Below, in pieces: positions 15,565 to 24,197 of a stretch of DNA of 41,387 nucleotides (position 1 is its first letter; each line of letters begins with the position of its first letter). This stretch comes from Caldifarciminota bacterium (GTDB lineage: Bacteria; Hydrothermota; UBA3072): positions 65,073 to 106,459 of the forward strand of contig JAFGHJ010000046.1 in assembly GCA_016930175.1 (NCBI GenBank). Direction: 5' to 3'. A program made the translations under genes and the position numbers. The notes beneath the pieces were generated by a model. It was not told the origin of the DNA. It saw only the letters and a program-made list of their open reading frames with translations, and made no database searches.

Positions 15565-15625
15565 CAAAAAAAATGAAAATGGCTGGGTGTGCTGTGGCTC
15601 TGTGTTCTCTGTGTCTAATTAACTT

Positions 15626-16246
15626 TTACTGGAAGTTTTCCTTCATCCAGGCGGCTCTTCGACAGTCAGGGCAAAGAATTTTATACCAGTCTTCCCTATT
15701 GAATTCACAGCTTTCCCTTGTTTTTTCTTCTTTATCCGCGATATCCATAGGAATATGCTTCGCCAATACAATCGTAGGGTTGGCAAAGGCTTTTTCTCCT
15801 AGTCGTTCAGCTATCCATTCGAGATGGCGTCTTGTGGTTATAACCTTACCGCACTTCTCGCATTCAACCAACTCGTCTTCTACTTCCTGAATCGCTTCAC
15901 TCCTATCGAAAGTATTTTTCGCGTACTTATTTGTATATTCGATACCCTCGCCCGTGGTACACAAAGCTCCGCATTGACCGCAGAGCAGACATATATCGTA
16001 ACGGAAACGCATTATTCTGAAAGATTTCCCGTCCTTTTTGTATTCCTCCACCTCGATTGCTCGCGCGGGGCAAACTTCAGCGCATGCGCCGCACCTCACG
16101 CAACCATCGTCCTGATACTCGGGAAACCCGCGAAATTCAGGAATAATATTCGCAGGTTCAAAAGGAAACTTAGTGGTAAAAGGTCCTTTTACTAAAGCCC
16201 TTATTGCTTCGCCCAGTTCTCTTATTTTGGGTTTTTTAATTGCCAT
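15626..16246 (-). CDS. Polyferredoxin subunit of membrane hydrogenase (NuoI/HycF-like)
   Basis: 206 residues. Two 4Fe-4S motifs (GCVRCGACAEVCPARAIEV and ICLLCGQCGALCTTG) follow an N-terminal arm typical of NuoI-type subunits. Beyond the core, ECEKCGKVI and LCPDCRRAAW form a likely four-cysteine zinc-ribbon-like pair, an extension also seen in HycF/HyfH-type proteins. It should carry electrons from the donor subunits to the NuoB-like subunit at the membrane surface. AGGGA precedes ATG 16246, which follows the mrpG stop with no gap. It is the last gene of the 17-gene operon. Confidence 0.85.
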   Translation of the reverse strand: MAIKKPKIRELGEAIRALVKGPFTTKFPFEPANIIPEFRGFPEYQDDGCVRCGACAEVCPARAIEVEEYKKDGKSFRIMRFRYDICLLCGQCGALCTTGEGIEYTNKYAKNTFDRSEAIQEVEDELVECEKCGKVITTRRHLEWIAERLGEKAFANPTIVLAKHIPMDIADKEEKTRESCEFNREDWYKILCPDCRRAAWMKENFQ

Positions 16247-16579
16247 TTATTTTTCCCTGTCCTTTTTTAACTTATCCACTACACTTTCCTCCCACAATTT
16301 AAAGCCTCTTATATGAGAACCTCTTGCTAAAGCGTGAGCTGCCGTCGGAGAAGTAAACATAACGAATAAAATACAAATTAAAGCCTTTATCCCTCCAGAA
16401 TTAATAATGCCGAACTCCAGCGCCACTCCAAATAGTATAGCGCAGGTCCCTAGTGTAACGGACTTAGTTGCAGCCTGAAGTCTATTATAGATATCCGGAA
16501 GCCTGATTAAACCCAGGCAACCCAGCAAATCGAAAGTCACTCCTATGATTATAAAAGCAACAGCAAAACTATTACTCAT
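16247..16579 (-). CDS. mrpG: Na+/H+ antiporter subunit G
   Basis: 110 residues from ATG 16579, which has AGGGGG 4 bases upstream and lies inside the mrpF stop region (8-bp overlap); a longer frame to 16627 is inside mrpF and less likely. Three membrane segments and the MrpG/PhaG signature are clear: VTFDLLGCLGLIRLPDIYNRLQ and a TSPTAAHALARGSHIRG region. It is a small membrane subunit of the Mrp-type antiporter module. The charged C-terminus (LWEESVVDKLKKDREK) faces the cytoplasm by the positive-inside rule. Confidence 0.9.
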   Translation of the reverse strand: MSNSFAVAFIIIGVTFDLLGCLGLIRLPDIYNRLQAATKSVTLGTCAILFGVALEFGIINSGGIKALICILFVMFTSPTAAHALARGSHIRGFKLWEESVVDKLKKDREK

Positions 16580-16829
16580 CAAACCCCCTGCCTTCAAGAA
16601 ACTTAACAAGCGCAAGAGTGCCGACAAAAGAGAGTATAGACCAGGAAATAGCTATATATAGATAGAAGTCTCTCTTCGTTTGAGCTGCGAAAAGAGCACA
16701 CATACCTACTACAATAATTCCAAGTATATCTATAGCCACCATTCTGTCAGGCGGCGTCGGGCCGACCATAACCCTGTATAGACACATAAAAGCCGCTATA
16801 ATTAAAAAGAAGAATAAAAATGTGAACAT
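16572..16829 (-). CDS. mrpF: Na+/H+ antiporter subunit F
   Basis: 85 residues with three membrane segments. VMVGPTPPDRMVAIDILG is the MrpF signature, followed by TKRDFYLYIAISWSILSFVGT. Length is normal for the family. Its ATG is one base inside the mrpE stop, so translation is coupled. It belongs to the Mrp block that links the hydrogenase to cation movement. Confidence 0.92.
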   Translation of the reverse strand: MFTFLFFFLIIAAFMCLYRVMVGPTPPDRMVAIDILGIIVVGMCALFAAQTKRDFYLYIAISWSILSFVGTLALVKFLEGRGFDE

Positions 16830-17317
16830 TATTCGAATACCCTCCTGAGCATTCTTTCAAATCTACCCAATATCAATTCTCTCTGAATCTCGGGGTCGTC
16901 GCTTGAAACATTTATCCAGTGCACGTAAAAATAATCGCCATCAACTTCTACAGTAAGGGTTCCCGGAGTAAGAGTAATAGAATTGGCAAGAATAGTCTTT
17001 GCAAAATCATTTTTTAAACTTGTTTTAACCTTAACGATCCCGGGCCTTATTGGAAGAAAAGGATTCAGAACTCTATAAGCCACATCCAGATTAGCGAGAA
17101 GGATATAATAAAAAAGATAGGGTATATAGAAAGCCCCAAGCAAAAAACGTCTCGGGTTCAGCAATTTAAGAAAATCGTCCGGGAAGAGTCGACGTGTGAG
17201 AATTGTTACAAAAAAAGCCACTACCAATCCGGCAAAAAGATCCTGAATCTTTACAGACCAGGTAAGAAGAATCCACATTGAAAAAATCACAATAAATTCA
17301 GCTAATCTCTTCTTCAT
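16829..17317 (-). CDS. mrpE: Na+/H+ antiporter subunit E
   Basis: ATG 17317 is preferred because TAGGAGATTTT precedes it and MKKRLAEFIVIFSMWILLTW is the expected start; 162 residues. The core has FFVTILTRRLFPDDFLK, then ILLANLDVAYRVLNPFLPIR and NSITLTPGTLTVEVDGDYFYVHW, which is the diagnostic MrpE segment. MrpE is a small subunit of the antiporter complex with a cytoplasmic C-terminal domain. It lies 8 bases after the mrpD stop. Confidence 0.92.
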   Translation of the reverse strand: MKKRLAEFIVIFSMWILLTWSVKIQDLFAGLVVAFFVTILTRRLFPDDFLKLLNPRRFLLGAFYIPYLFYYILLANLDVAYRVLNPFLPIRPGIVKVKTSLKNDFAKTILANSITLTPGTLTVEVDGDYFYVHWINVSSDDPEIQRELILGRFERMLRRVFE

Positions 17318-17325
17318 AAAATCTC

Positions 17326-18810
17326 CTATATCCCCAGCACAGACGAAATATAACCTAATTGATTTGTTATTATACCTTGAGCCGGAATAATAATGTTGCT
17401 TATAATCCAACCATTAAAAATCCCGATAAGAAGACAAAAAACAGCAAAAACAACCATCGGCATAACCATCATAAACGGAGCTTCTCTAACGTTTTTCAAC
17501 AGTGAAGTTGGTTCTCCAAAAATAACATTTTTCTGAAATCTTAAATAGTAGGCTAACGTTAAAAAAGCAGTAAAAACAAGTATCGCTCCGAGCCAGAAAT
17601 ATCCGGCTGAAAAAGCCGCAAGAATAATTATCAACTTACTCCAGAAACCATTAAAAGGCGGCACTCCCGCAATCGAAAGAGCCCCTATAACGGATGTTGC
17701 CGAAGTAACCGGCATTTTTTTTCTTAAACCGCCTAATTCAGATAAATTTCTCGTTCCCGTAGAAGTCTGGATGGCTCCTGATGAAAGGAAAAGTAAAGAC
17801 TTGAACCCGGCATGGTTAAGAAGATGAAATAAAGCTCCGATAATAGCAAGAGGTGTACCAATACCTATTCCAACAGCAATATAACCCATCTGACTTATAG
17901 AAGAGAAAGCAAACATTCTCTTCATATCATCCTGCCCAAAGCCCATGAAAGCTCCAACCAGCATCGAAATAACGCCCATCGTTATAAATATATAAGAAAC
18001 AACCGGTGTGATTCCGATCACGCTATAGAAAATTCGTATAAGCGAATAAATACCCAGAACTTTTATCAAAACACCGGAGAGCATTACGGAAATAGGAGCG
18101 GGAGCCGAAGAATGTGCATCGGGCAGCCAGGCATGGAAGGGAACCAGTCCTGCCTTAAGTCCAAAACCTACTATAAATAAACCCGTCGCCATCAAGAGCG
18201 CATTATTACCGCCTAAATTATTCTCCACAATAAATCTCGCAACATCAGCCATATTAACGGAACCGGTTATAGAATAAATCATTCCGATACCAAATAAAAT
18301 AAATACCGAAGCAAGCGCTCCCAATATCAAATATTTAAACGAAGCTTCCAATTCTTCAGCGTCTACCCCGTAACCCACCAGAGCATAAGACGCAATAGAT
18401 GCAATTTCAAGGAATACAAAAAGATTAAATAAATCTCCTGTCAAAACTACTCCATTCATACCTGCAAGCATAAATAAGAAAAGTGTAAAAAATCTTAAAT
18501 AATCCTCAAACTTTACTATATAAACATACGAATAAATTATAGTTAGAAATGCGACGACGTTAACTATTAAAAGCATCATCCTCGAAAGATTATCCTTGAC
18601 CAGCACCACACCAAAAGGCGGTTTCCATCCTCCCATTTCGTGTATAATTGTTCCTTTATCCCAGACAACCACAAGGATAAAAAGCAAAGAAAGAGACGTA
18701 AGAAGTGACCAAATTCTGGGAAAATTTTTCTTATCAAATTTTCCAATGATCAATATCAGAACCGCGCTGCATATTGGAATAGCTGTAAATAATGGCAGTA
18801 AAGTATTCAT
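17326..18810 (-). CDS. mrpD: Proton-translocating antiporter subunit D (MrpD/MbhH, NuoN-like)
   Basis: 494 residues with about 14 membrane segments. LTGDLFNLFVFLEIASIASY holds the TM5 Glu; GLKAGLVPFHAWLPDAHSSA holds the TM7 Lys and the discontinuous-helix sequence; GVPPFNGFWSKLIII holds the late Lys of TM12. These are the proton-path residues shared with NuoL/M/N. It is one of two large antiporter-like subunits in the operon, so two ion paths are expected. It starts 2 bases after the mrpC stop. Confidence 0.92.
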   Translation of the reverse strand: MNTLLPLFTAIPICSAVLILIIGKFDKKNFPRIWSLLTSLSLLFILVVVWDKGTIIHEMGGWKPPFGVVLVKDNLSRMMLLIVNVVAFLTIIYSYVYIVKFEDYLRFFTLFLFMLAGMNGVVLTGDLFNLFVFLEIASIASYALVGYGVDAEELEASFKYLILGALASVFILFGIGMIYSITGSVNMADVARFIVENNLGGNNALLMATGLFIVGFGLKAGLVPFHAWLPDAHSSAPAPISVMLSGVLIKVLGIYSLIRIFYSVIGITPVVSYIFITMGVISMLVGAFMGFGQDDMKRMFAFSSISQMGYIAVGIGIGTPLAIIGALFHLLNHAGFKSLLFLSSGAIQTSTGTRNLSELGGLRKKMPVTSATSVIGALSIAGVPPFNGFWSKLIIILAAFSAGYFWLGAILVFTAFLTLAYYLRFQKNVIFGEPTSLLKNVREAPFMMVMPMVVFAVFCLLIGIFNGWIISNIIIPAQGIITNQLGYISSVLGI

Positions 18811-18812
18811 AT

Positions 18813-19163
18813 TCAGCCCCTAAGTCTGTTTATTTCATCCATATCAAAGGTTCCGTATCTTTCATAAAGTCTAATAGCCATTGCCACCATAAGAGCAAGA
18901 GTTCCGAGACCAATAACAATAGAAGTAAGAACCAGCGCCTGCGGAAGAGGATCGACTGCCGTATGAATGAAAGTCGCCAAATCCATATCTTCGGTAAGAA
19001 TAGGAGCGATACCGGATTTCCGGAAACCAAGAAGTATCAAAAACAAATTTACGGCATATTCCATTATTGCGACTCCGAGAATTTTTTTGACGATATGCCT
19101 TTTTACCACAAGAGCATATAATCCTATAATTAGCAGCACGAAATTCAGAAAGTACAGAGTCAT
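18813..19163 (-). CDS. mrpC: Antiporter subunit C (NuoK-like)
   Basis: 116 residues with three membrane segments. VKKILGVAIMEYAVNLFLIL carries the conserved membrane Glu of NuoK/MrpC, and DPLPQALVLTSIVIGLG is the diagnostic end of TM3. AAGGAGG lies 7 bases before the ATG, which overlaps the mrpB stop by 4 bases. Confidence 0.93.
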   Translation of the reverse strand: MTLYFLNFVLLIIGLYALVVKRHIVKKILGVAIMEYAVNLFLILLGFRKSGIAPILTEDMDLATFIHTAVDPLPQALVLTSIVIGLGTLALMVAMAIRLYERYGTFDMDEINRLRG

Positions 19164-19636
19164 TTTTTATCCTCCTTAGTTTCGTCCCTAGTTGTCACAA
19201 CTCTCTGGAGTATGGCAAGCGCAAGGAAAACGATATAAAGACTCATACCTACTTTTAACATTATCGCAAGATTATAAATAATAATATACCCGGCAGAAAA
19301 TAGTTTGAAAGGTGTCCCCTTCGGCAAGAAATTAAACAGAAATGTTCCTCCTATATACAATCCGATAAAACCTAATATCAGAATCACAAGGGCACCTATA
19401 TCATCTGCAATAGAACCCGTAACTCCCGAAATCATACTTTCCACAACCCTTCTACCGTAAGCAAGGGTCACCAATATATATGCAAGAGCAATCATAACTC
19501 CACCCGGAAAACCACCACCTGGAGTTATATGGCCGTACAAAACAATATAGGCACCGAATACCAACATAAATCCGATTATCAAATTAGTTATCGTTTTTAC
19601 TATAAAAGTCATTCCGGATTGTTTTTCTTTCTTCAT
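19160..19636 (-). CDS. mrpB: Antiporter subunit B (MnhB/MbhF domain)
   Basis: 158 residues with four membrane segments. YIVLYGHITPGGGFPGGVMI is the hallmark of the MnhB domain, and GRRVVESMISGV and LKVGMSLYIVFLAL fit as well. In Mrp complexes this domain sits beside the MrpA C-terminus. A Lys/Glu-rich tail ends the protein. The start lies 2 bases after the previous stop. Confidence 0.92.
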   Translation of the reverse strand: MKKEKQSGMTFIVKTITNLIIGFMLVFGAYIVLYGHITPGGGFPGGVMIALAYILVTLAYGRRVVESMISGVTGSIADDIGALVILILGFIGLYIGGTFLFNFLPKGTPFKLFSAGYIIIYNLAIMLKVGMSLYIVFLALAILQRVVTTRDETKEDKK

Positions 19637-19638
19637 AA

Positions 19639-20202
19639 TTAATGCTCCCTGTCTATCCTTAAAAAATCTTTATGCTGTTCGCGCTTCCATCTCCGCAAGA
19701 TCGCGAAGGCTCCGCTTATAGAAACAAACAGCACCATAGCTTCTCCAAAAGTATCATAAGCCCTGAAATCAAGAATAACAGAAGTTACAAAATTAGTTGC
19801 GCCAACCATGATAAGCCCATTATTTAGATAGTAATCAGATACTCTCATTAACGGCTCTCCAAAAGGAGCGAGTGACTGAAACGCGAACCAGGCAAAGACA
19901 AGTATTATCCCCACAAAAATTAAAGCCGTCCTGTTATGAAAAACAGATTCCCCTTTCTCCTCGATAGCAACATTATCGACATTAACGGTCGCCCTGATCA
20001 AAAGAATCAAAGATAAAATCTCAACTATTACCTGGGTAATAGCTATGTCGGGCGCTCCAAGGAAGAGAAAAGCCATCGAGAGAGTGAATCCAACTGCTCC
20101 GATAGATATAACAGCTGAAAGCATATTCTTTATTTCTACTGTTATAAAAGCACCTATTATCATAAATACGAGAAGTAAGTGCAACAAAAATACCACATCC
20201 AT
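19639..20202 (-). CDS. Fused MbhD-MbhE-type subunit (MrpA C-terminal domains)
   Basis: 187 residues. Residues 1-80 are a DUF4040/MbhD domain (AVGFTLSMAFLFLGAPDIAI, TQVIVEILSLILLI). Residues 95-180 match MbhE (NFVTSVILDFRAYDTFGEAM, VLFVSISGAFAILRR). In Mrp antiporters both are the C-terminal part of MrpA, while in Pyrococcus Mbh they are two separate genes. Here they are one gene, separate from the NuoL-like subunit. It should form part of the ion channel next to subunit B. Confidence 0.88.
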   Translation of the reverse strand: MDVVFLLHLLLVFMIIGAFITVEIKNMLSAVISIGAVGFTLSMAFLFLGAPDIAITQVIVEILSLILLIRATVNVDNVAIEEKGESVFHNRTALIFVGIILVFAWFAFQSLAPFGEPLMRVSDYYLNNGLIMVGATNFVTSVILDFRAYDTFGEAMVLFVSISGAFAILRRWKREQHKDFLRIDREH

Positions 20203-20210
20203 TCAGCCAC

Positions 20211-22076
20211 CTACCTGTTCATAAGAACAAACATAATTATCATTAACCCAACAATACACCAGGACAAATAAGTAGAAAGAATACCATCATGCAGATTTTT
20301 CAATTTTTCGACTATCGTCTTCCAGCCGGCTTTTTTAACAACATCATAGATATCATAAGCGCCCTTATCTCTATCTTTAAGATAAGTTCCTATAAATGGA
20401 AGTTCAAGTATCGTAAGATAAAGACCGGTTCCCGGAAATCTTCTTTCCTCAAGCTCAAACCTTTCACCGCACGTAAATACGGGCTGCTCCCTGTAATTGA
20501 ACACTTTACTAACAAAATAAAACACTATACCAATTATGAGTCCGAAAATCATCGCCACAGTAGCAAGACCTGGATCCCATAAAGTGTTAGCAAAACTGAG
20601 CTTGGAGAGAACATCAGAAGGAGTTAGCCCTGCGAAAGCTCCAAACTCCATGGGAATGAATAAACGATTCACAATAAACGCGGCTAAGATTCCAAAGAAT
20701 AAGCATAATATAGCCAGAACGGCAACAGGTGTCGTCATAAATAAAGATGGCTTTCTTGCCTTATTATATATCTTAGAAGCCCCGCCAAAATAGATCGAGT
20801 AAATAACTTTTAAGAAAGAAGCAAGTGTAAGGGCACTACCGAAAATTGCCAGAATCAGAAATACCGGCTGGCCCGCGCTTAAAACACCCTGGTAAACCAT
20901 CCACTTTGAAGCAAAGCCATTAAAAGGCGGAACCCCGGAAATAGCAAGTGCAAGAATCAGATTAGAAACCATCAAGAAAGGCATTTTTCTATATAATCCG
21001 CCTAATTCTTCCAGTTCAGTTGTACCGGTTTCCTTCTCGACTGCACCGGCACAGAGGAATAAGCCTCCTTTATATACCGCATTATTCAACATATGAAACA
21101 ATCCGCCTAAAATCCCAACAGGATTTCCGCTCGCAATTCCGAGAACCATATATCCAACCTGACTGACCGCGTGATAAGAAAGCAATTTTTTAAGATTATG
21201 CTGAACGAGAGCCATAAGAACACCGATAATAATTGTAAGAGCTCCTATCAACATAACTATAAAACTTAAAATGGGTTCCACATTAAATAATTTCAGCATT
21301 GTTATAGCCAGAAGGTAAATACCAAGTAATTTATCCAGAGAACCGGGTATCAATGACATCACCGATACAGGAGCTTCTTCGGAAATTGCAGGTATCCAGG
21401 TATGGAAAGGTATTGCTCCTGCTTTTGCGAGCGCAGCAACCACAAATCCGAAAAAGACCACTCTGGGTAGAACCCCCTGCGCCGTCGAAATTGAGATCAA
21501 ATCTATATCGAGAGTTCCTAAAGTCACCCAGAGATATCCTATACCGAACAACAGAAAAGCATCCGCAAAGCCTAGTATTACATAGGTTTTACGCGCAGCA
21601 TCAGAAGCAGCTTTGCCTTCACCTAAATTAATATAAAGAAAGAAAACAGCCGTAACCATTTCCCAGAAAATCAGTAAGGATAACAAATTAGAAGAAAGAA
21701 ATACACCCGATGCTCCCGCAAGAGTCCAGAAGAAATAAGTCATGAATTGATTGTCCCCTGTTTTAACTTCGCTGCGGGAACCGAAAAGATATATTGAAAT
21801 TAAAAAGCCAAAAAGATAAGTAAACAAAAGCATAAAACCGCTAATATGGCTCAGACGAAGCATTAAGTCCGCACGGTAATGGAGGAAATTGAAAGAAAAT
21901 AAACCTTCAACCTCACCCGTCAAATTAAATAAACGATAAGAAAAAATAAGAAGATACGCAGTTACGGCAACGGCTACTAGTTGTTTCAATTTCTTCAATC
22001 GCGGAACAATAAGGGTAAAAAGTCCTGCCAGGAATGGAATTATAATCGGATATAATAATATATTCTTAAACATCAT
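20211..22076 (-). CDS. Large proton-pumping subunit (NuoL/HyfB/EchA-like)
   Basis: 621 residues, about 16 membrane segments. LLSLLIFWEMVTAVFFLY has the TM5 Glu, ALAKAGAIPFHTWIPAISEE the TM7 Lys, SLDKLLGIYLLA the TM8 Lys, and GVPPFNGFASKWMVY the TM12 Lys. The C-terminal part (PVFTCGERFELEERRFPGT and a final amphipathic helix and membrane anchor) resembles HyfB/HycC-type hydrogenase subunits more than MrpA, which would carry DUF4040 here. The ATGA overlap with the large-subunit gene places it in the hydrogenase core. Confidence 0.9.
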   Translation of the reverse strand: MMFKNILLYPIIIPFLAGLFTLIVPRLKKLKQLVAVAVTAYLLIFSYRLFNLTGEVEGLFSFNFLHYRADLMLRLSHISGFMLLFTYLFGFLISIYLFGSRSEVKTGDNQFMTYFFWTLAGASGVFLSSNLLSLLIFWEMVTAVFFLYINLGEGKAASDAARKTYVILGFADAFLLFGIGYLWVTLGTLDIDLISISTAQGVLPRVVFFGFVVAALAKAGAIPFHTWIPAISEEAPVSVMSLIPGSLDKLLGIYLLAITMLKLFNVEPILSFIVMLIGALTIIIGVLMALVQHNLKKLLSYHAVSQVGYMVLGIASGNPVGILGGLFHMLNNAVYKGGLFLCAGAVEKETGTTELEELGGLYRKMPFLMVSNLILALAISGVPPFNGFASKWMVYQGVLSAGQPVFLILAIFGSALTLASFLKVIYSIYFGGASKIYNKARKPSLFMTTPVAVLAILCLFFGILAAFIVNRLFIPMEFGAFAGLTPSDVLSKLSFANTLWDPGLATVAMIFGLIIGIVFYFVSKVFNYREQPVFTCGERFELEERRFPGTGLYLTILELPFIGTYLKDRDKGAYDIYDVVKKAGWKTIVEKLKNLHDGILSTYLSWCIVGLMIIMFVLMNR

Positions 22077-23287
22077 ATCTCCATATTATATAGAGGAGGA
22101 GTTTTTCCCAATTTTTTCATAATGCTCTTCGTTTTATCCACGCTTAACTTCAATAAGTCTTTCTCTCTGAGTATCTTTTCATTATTGTTTTTATCGACAA
22201 CAGCGACTCTTTCAGTACAGCAGTAGCAGGGATCGATAGAAGCCGTAATCAAAGCAACATCGGCAATTGTTTCTCCCTTACAAGAGGCTTTAAAAGTAGG
22301 AAGGTTGTTAAAAGTTGGCGCCCTAACCTTATGACGGTAAGGCATATTGGAACCATCGCTGCGTACATAATGAAAAACCTCACCTCTCGGAGCTTCATAA
22401 CGCCCGCATCCTTCTCCGGGCGGAACTTCCCTTATATCGGCATCTATAGCTCCTCCTTCCGGTAAGCTTACAAGAGCTTGTTTTATTAAAGAAATAGATT
22501 CAAAACATTCAAGAAGACGAACCACACCCTTACTGAATACATCACCATCTTTTTGAACGATAACTTTCCATTTAAGGTCTTTAAAACCATCGAGAGGTTC
22601 ATCATAGCGAACATCCCACGGCACCCCTGACCCACGAGACGTAGGACCGAGAGCGGAATAGTCGACAGCTTCTTTTTTCGTTAATACTCCTATGCCTTTG
22701 AGCCTTTTATGTATTACGGGGTCATCGAGAATGGCATCTGTAAGTAAACGAATAGGCTTTTCCATTTCAACGATTCGTTCTAAACCGTAATCTATTTGCT
22801 CCTTATTAAAATCTCTTCTTACTCCGCCGGGTTTGAACATAGCGTAGTGGTTTCTATTTCCGGTCAATTTCTCGCATATTTCCAGAATCGTTTCCCTATA
22901 CTTCCAAGCCCACATCCAGACCGTATTATAACCGATAAAATGTCCTGCGAGACCGACCCACAACAAATGAGAATGTATTCTTTCCAGCTCGCAGACAACA
23001 ACTCTGATAAGCTGCGCCCGTTTTGGAATATCGCAGCCCACAAGATCCTCCACAGCCAGACAGTAAGCCATCGGATGTGAAGTGGAACAAATTCCACAGA
23101 TTCTCTCAACGAGATAAGGAACCTGGTCCCACGTTTTGCCTTCGGATAATTTTTCTATACCCCTGTGATTGTAGCCTATTTCAACATCGAGTTCCACAAC
23201 CCTCTCTCCTTCGACGTAAAGCTTAAAATGTTCAGGCTCTTCAAGAAGAGGATGGTAAGGACCAAGAGGAATTATTGTCTGCTTCAT
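22073..23287 (-). CDS. Group 4 [NiFe] hydrogenase large subunit (NuoD-like)
   Basis: 404 residues. The two metal-binding motifs are intact: RICGICSTSH (Cys64, Cys67) and DPCYCCTER (Cys354, Cys357). They show this is a true [NiFe] hydrogenase and not a complex I subunit, where these cysteines are lost. The rest (IGYNHRGIEKLSEGKTWDQV, AGHFIGYNTVWMWAW, EAPRGEVFHYVRSDG) matches CooH/Ech/Mbh large subunits. The enzyme should make or use H2 at the cytoplasmic face. No hyp maturation genes or processing peptidase gene are in the window. It overlaps both neighbours by ATGA. Confidence 0.95.
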   Translation of the reverse strand: MKQTIIPLGPYHPLLEEPEHFKLYVEGERVVELDVEIGYNHRGIEKLSEGKTWDQVPYLVERICGICSTSHPMAYCLAVEDLVGCDIPKRAQLIRVVVCELERIHSHLLWVGLAGHFIGYNTVWMWAWKYRETILEICEKLTGNRNHYAMFKPGGVRRDFNKEQIDYGLERIVEMEKPIRLLTDAILDDPVIHKRLKGIGVLTKKEAVDYSALGPTSRGSGVPWDVRYDEPLDGFKDLKWKVIVQKDGDVFSKGVVRLLECFESISLIKQALVSLPEGGAIDADIREVPPGEGCGRYEAPRGEVFHYVRSDGSNMPYRHKVRAPTFNNLPTFKASCKGETIADVALITASIDPCYCCTERVAVVDKNNNEKILREKDLLKLSVDKTKSIMKKLGKTPPLYNMEI

Positions 23288-23766
23288 ATTCCAGACCTCT
23301 CATAATCATAATCTTCATCCGTTACATCGGAATGCTTAAAATCTTTTCTTAAAGGATACTTACCTTTGGGAAAAGAATCGGCAAGAAGAAGTCTTCTCAT
23401 ATCCGGATGTCCTATAAATTTAACTCCAAACATTTCATTTATCTCTCTTTCTATCCATCTAAAAGCCTTTATTTTCTTTCCTATAGACCCAATTTCTAAT
23501 TTGGAATAAGGTATAAGAGTTTTAACGTTGATAACCATATTTTTATCTTCTCTAGCAAGATGATAAATTATTTCTATACCCTCTCTCATATCTATACCGG
23601 TAGCCGTACAAAATTTACATTTATATTTTAAGAATAAAAACTCCACGACTTCGGGAGTCTTATCCGGTTCTACTCTTATATATATTCTCTTCTCCCTGGG
23701 TTGCGCCATATCGGTTATTTTCTTTCCTAATTTCTTTTTTAAGTCTTTCATAATTTCCTTACTCAT
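23284..23766 (-). CDS. Hydrogenase subunit, NuoC/HycE-N-like 30-kDa type
   Basis: 160 residues from ATG 23766, whose A is the last base of the upstream TGA; the longer frame lies inside the NuoB-like gene. The signature is RWIEREINEMFGVKFIGHPD followed by RRLLLADSFPKGKYPLRKDF, as in NuoC and in Ech/Mbh counterparts. It packs against the large subunit and completes the soluble arm of the enzyme. Confidence 0.92.
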   Translation of the reverse strand: MSKEIMKDLKKKLGKKITDMAQPREKRIYIRVEPDKTPEVVEFLFLKYKCKFCTATGIDMREGIEIIYHLAREDKNMVINVKTLIPYSKLEIGSIGKKIKAFRWIEREINEMFGVKFIGHPDMRRLLLADSFPKGKYPLRKDFKHSDVTDEDYDYERSGI

Positions 23767-24197
23767 CAGATAGCCCCCAGTCCCATAACTATGCCTTCTA
23801 TCATTGCTTCCGGTTTGGGAGGACATCCCGGGATATAGACAATTTTAACGTCCGGGTCTTCTTCTTTTAAAACTTTATCAAGCGGTCCGACAATCGAGTA
23901 GCTATCTCTGAATATGCCGGAAGAACATCCGCAGGAACCAAAAGCTACAACGAGGCAGGGCTTAGGCGTCTGACGGTAAACTTCAAGAAGTCTTGGTTTC
24001 GCGTGAGCGTTTACAGAACCGCAAACAAGCAAAGCATCCGCGTGCCTCGGACTTCCGACCAATTTAATACCAAATCGCTCGACGTCATATCGGGGTGTAA
24101 GAAGTTCTAAAACTTCAATATCACAGTTATTACAGGCAGCCGTCGATAAATGAAAAACCCATATAGACTTTTTGAAAGATTTCTTCAGAATATCCAT
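23766..24197 (-). CDS. Hydrogenase small subunit (NuoB-like)
   Basis: 143 residues. Four cysteines expected to hold the proximal 4Fe-4S cluster are visible: Cys22 and Cys25 in TAACNNCDIEVLELLTPRYD, Cys89 in GSCGCSSG, and Cys125 in YIPGCPPKPE. C-x2-C spacing is the hydrogenase form, not the CC of complex I. It carries electrons from the ferredoxin-like subunit to the NiFe site. It begins directly after the upstream stop. Confidence 0.94.
   Translation of the reverse strand: MDILKKSFKKSIWVFHLSTAACNNCDIEVLELLTPRYDVERFGIKLVGSPRHADALLVCGSVNAHAKPRLLEVYRQTPKPCLVVAFGSCGCSSGIFRDSYSIVGPLDKVLKEEDPDVKIVYIPGCPPKPEAMIEGIVMGLGAI

Noticed and set aside
15552-15890. 112-codon frame on the plus strand
   Set aside because: Begins in repeat spacer and continues antisense to the polyferredoxin gene; no signal for translation.
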